Source: Ruminococcus flavefaciens
Lineage (GTDB): Bacteria; Bacillota; Clostridia; Oscillospirales; Ruminococcaceae
DNA length: 64,000 bases
Assembly: GCA_015067005.1 (NCBI GenBank)
Contig: SVNH01000017.1
Coordinates: 1 to 64,000 of the forward strand
Direction of reading: 5' to 3'
Both the position numbers and the translations under genes were made by a program. Position 1 is the first letter of the stretch. Each line of letters opens with the position of its first letter. The notes under the pieces were generated by a model that was given only the letters and a program-made list of their open reading frames with translations, was not told the DNA's origin and did no database searches. Below are positions 63,151 to 64,000 of the stretch, piece by piece.

Positions 63151-63230
63151 TTTCCAAAGACTTTATTTCGTTTTTTCGCAGTGGTATAAATATAGCCGGA
63201 GGTCATAATGACTTCCGGCTTTATATTTTC
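63151..63230 (+). terminator. Dispersed repeat, family 2, ending in terminator hairpin
   Basis: 63151-63206 repeats 57917-57963 with small insertions. It ends in AGCCGGAGGTCAT/ATGACTTCCGGCT (63194-63220) followed by TTATATTTTC, which probably terminates both the LPXTG gene and, from the other side, the MFS gene. Confidence 0.65.
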
Positions 63231-63238
63231 AGATCATG

Positions 63239-64000
63239 CTATCTGCTTCTGAATTTTTCTTTTTTCAAAAGCAGGCTGAATACCACGCACACTGCAACCC
63301 CTGCGAATCCGAGGCCCCCCATGAGCATTGCTGCTCCCGAGCCTTTGCCGCTGCCAAATACAGTACAAAGAATGTCACTGTCGTTCTGACGCGCCATTAA
63401 CGGCTCAAAGAAGCGGTCTATGACCGCGCCGCTGCAAAGGCTTCCTATCGGTATCGTAAAAAACTGCAATGTATTCCGGCAGGCATAAACTCTTCCCTGC
63501 ATATCCGGAGGTATCGTGCTTCTGAAAACGACATCGAGATTAGCGCCCATGTAAGGTATGAATATCCAGCCGAGCACTACGCCAAAGCACCATATATACC
63601 GCGAACCGCTTAATGCAAGTATGAAGTTTTCGGTGCTCATCGAGAAGAACAATGACAGGCATATCGCTTTCACACGGTCTTTCGGCGGCGATGTATACGA
63701 AGCGATCAGACTTCCTGTAAGTGTTGCGATACCGATGCAGAAATTGACCGTGCCCAGTACCACTTCGTTGTTCCCGGTTTTGGATAGTATCAGCGGTGTC
63801 AGAGCGGCAGTATTTGCCGATGCGATGAGGTTTATACCCGCCAAAAAGAATATCAGCTTCAGTATGAGCGGATTCGCTTTCAGCCATGAAAGCCCCGATC
63901 TTACCGATTCGATAAGAGTTTCCTTTGACTTATCTGCGGTCTCAGGTTCGGGGATGCGGATAAACAGCAGCAGTACCATGAATGCTATCGAAAAAGTAGT
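63239..64000 (-). CDS. MFS transporter, C-terminal part (runs off window)
   Basis: The last ~253 residues of a major facilitator superfamily protein; the frame continues past the right edge at 64000. About seven hydrophobic helices are visible, with 'LRRIPEPE'-like central loop ('IRIPEPETADKSKETL'), 'NTAALTPLILSKTGNNE' and 'PDMQGRVYACRNTLQF', a pattern of DHA3-type efflux proteins. The substrate cannot be told. Confidence 0.83.
   Translation of the reverse strand, partial: TTFSIAFMVLLLFIRIPEPETADKSKETLIESVRSGLSWLKANPLILKLIFFLAGINLIASANTAALTPLILSKTGNNEVVLGTVNFCIGIATLTGSLIASYTSPPKDRVKAICLSLFFSMSTENFILALSGSRYIWCFGVVLGWIFIPYMGANLDVVFRSTIPPDMQGRVYACRNTLQFFTIPIGSLCSGAVIDRFFEPLMARQNDSDILCTVFGSGKGSGAAMLMGGLGFAGVAVCVVFSLLLKKEKFRSR

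Noticed and set aside
1..64000. tRNA or rRNA genes
   Set aside because: No cloverleaf with a conserved T-loop and no rRNA-like stretch was recognised on either strand.

Overview
The window looks like a chromosome segment of a cellulolytic gut or rumen Firmicute of the Ruminococcus type (Oscillospiraceae). The evidence is two dockerin-bearing secreted proteins, one of them a GH8 glycoside hydrolase, together with strong AGGAGG-type ribosome binding sites, TTGACA-N17-TATAAT promoters, frequent TTG/GTG starts, an LPXTG surface protein, and an M50 protease and amidase of the kind used in sporulation. I saw no rRNA, tRNA or CRISPR array.

Region 1 (0-11 kb). A palindrome-rich spacer precedes a small membrane gene and an M50 protease. 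Then comes a minus-strand operon (9504 down to 1502): degenerate EAL protein, membrane-anchored TasA-like protein, SipW-like signal peptidase, membrane-anchored McrB-like AAA+ ATPase, large coiled-coil protein with a DUF2357/McrC-like N-terminus, a second SipW-like peptidase, and two small proteins. It has its own consensus promoter. A TasA-like, SipW-type secreted protein (10006-11022) is transcribed divergently from a second perfect promoter. I read this as a surface-filament or matrix export locus with an unusual McrBC-like ATPase module; it is the best candidate here for an undescribed system.

Region 2 (11-18 kb). Accessory and decayed DNA: a frameshifted SipW-substrate pseudogene, two paralogous proteins of unknown function, the catalytic half of a tyrosine recombinase, a DUF4417 gene cluster, an orphan small-RNA-like transcription unit, an XRE/ImmA pair, and a truncated orphan HsdS.

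Region 3 (18-37 kb). A four-gene surface operon of three SipW-type secreted proteins and a 3540-residue repeat-rich giant, followed by a frameshifted WYL regulator, a LexA-like repressor, a zinc-ribbon protein, a small sigma-like factor, one or two structured RNAs, and a mazF/serine-recombinase fusion scar. The operon's promoter, leader and signal-peptide coding region are duplicated in inverted orientation at 36.8-37.1 kb.

Region 4 (37-44 kb). A membrane PAS-GGDEF-EAL protein, then an integrative element core: large serine recombinase, TnpW-like protein, RepA-like ATPase, and a second copy of the large structured RNA seen at 35.5 kb.

Region 5 (44-54 kb). A TetR-controlled transport cluster: two ABC transporter half-units, an ECF S component, T component and double ATPase. 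A putative esterase lipoprotein and an AraC regulator follow.

Region 6 (54-64 kb). Housekeeping and surface genes: ECF sigma/anti-sigma/DUF4097 operon with an apparent autoregulated promoter, CwlD-like amidase, dCTP deaminase, two dockerin proteins, LPXTG protein, and the C-terminal part of an MFS transporter that runs off the right edge. Dispersed intergenic repeats recur here.
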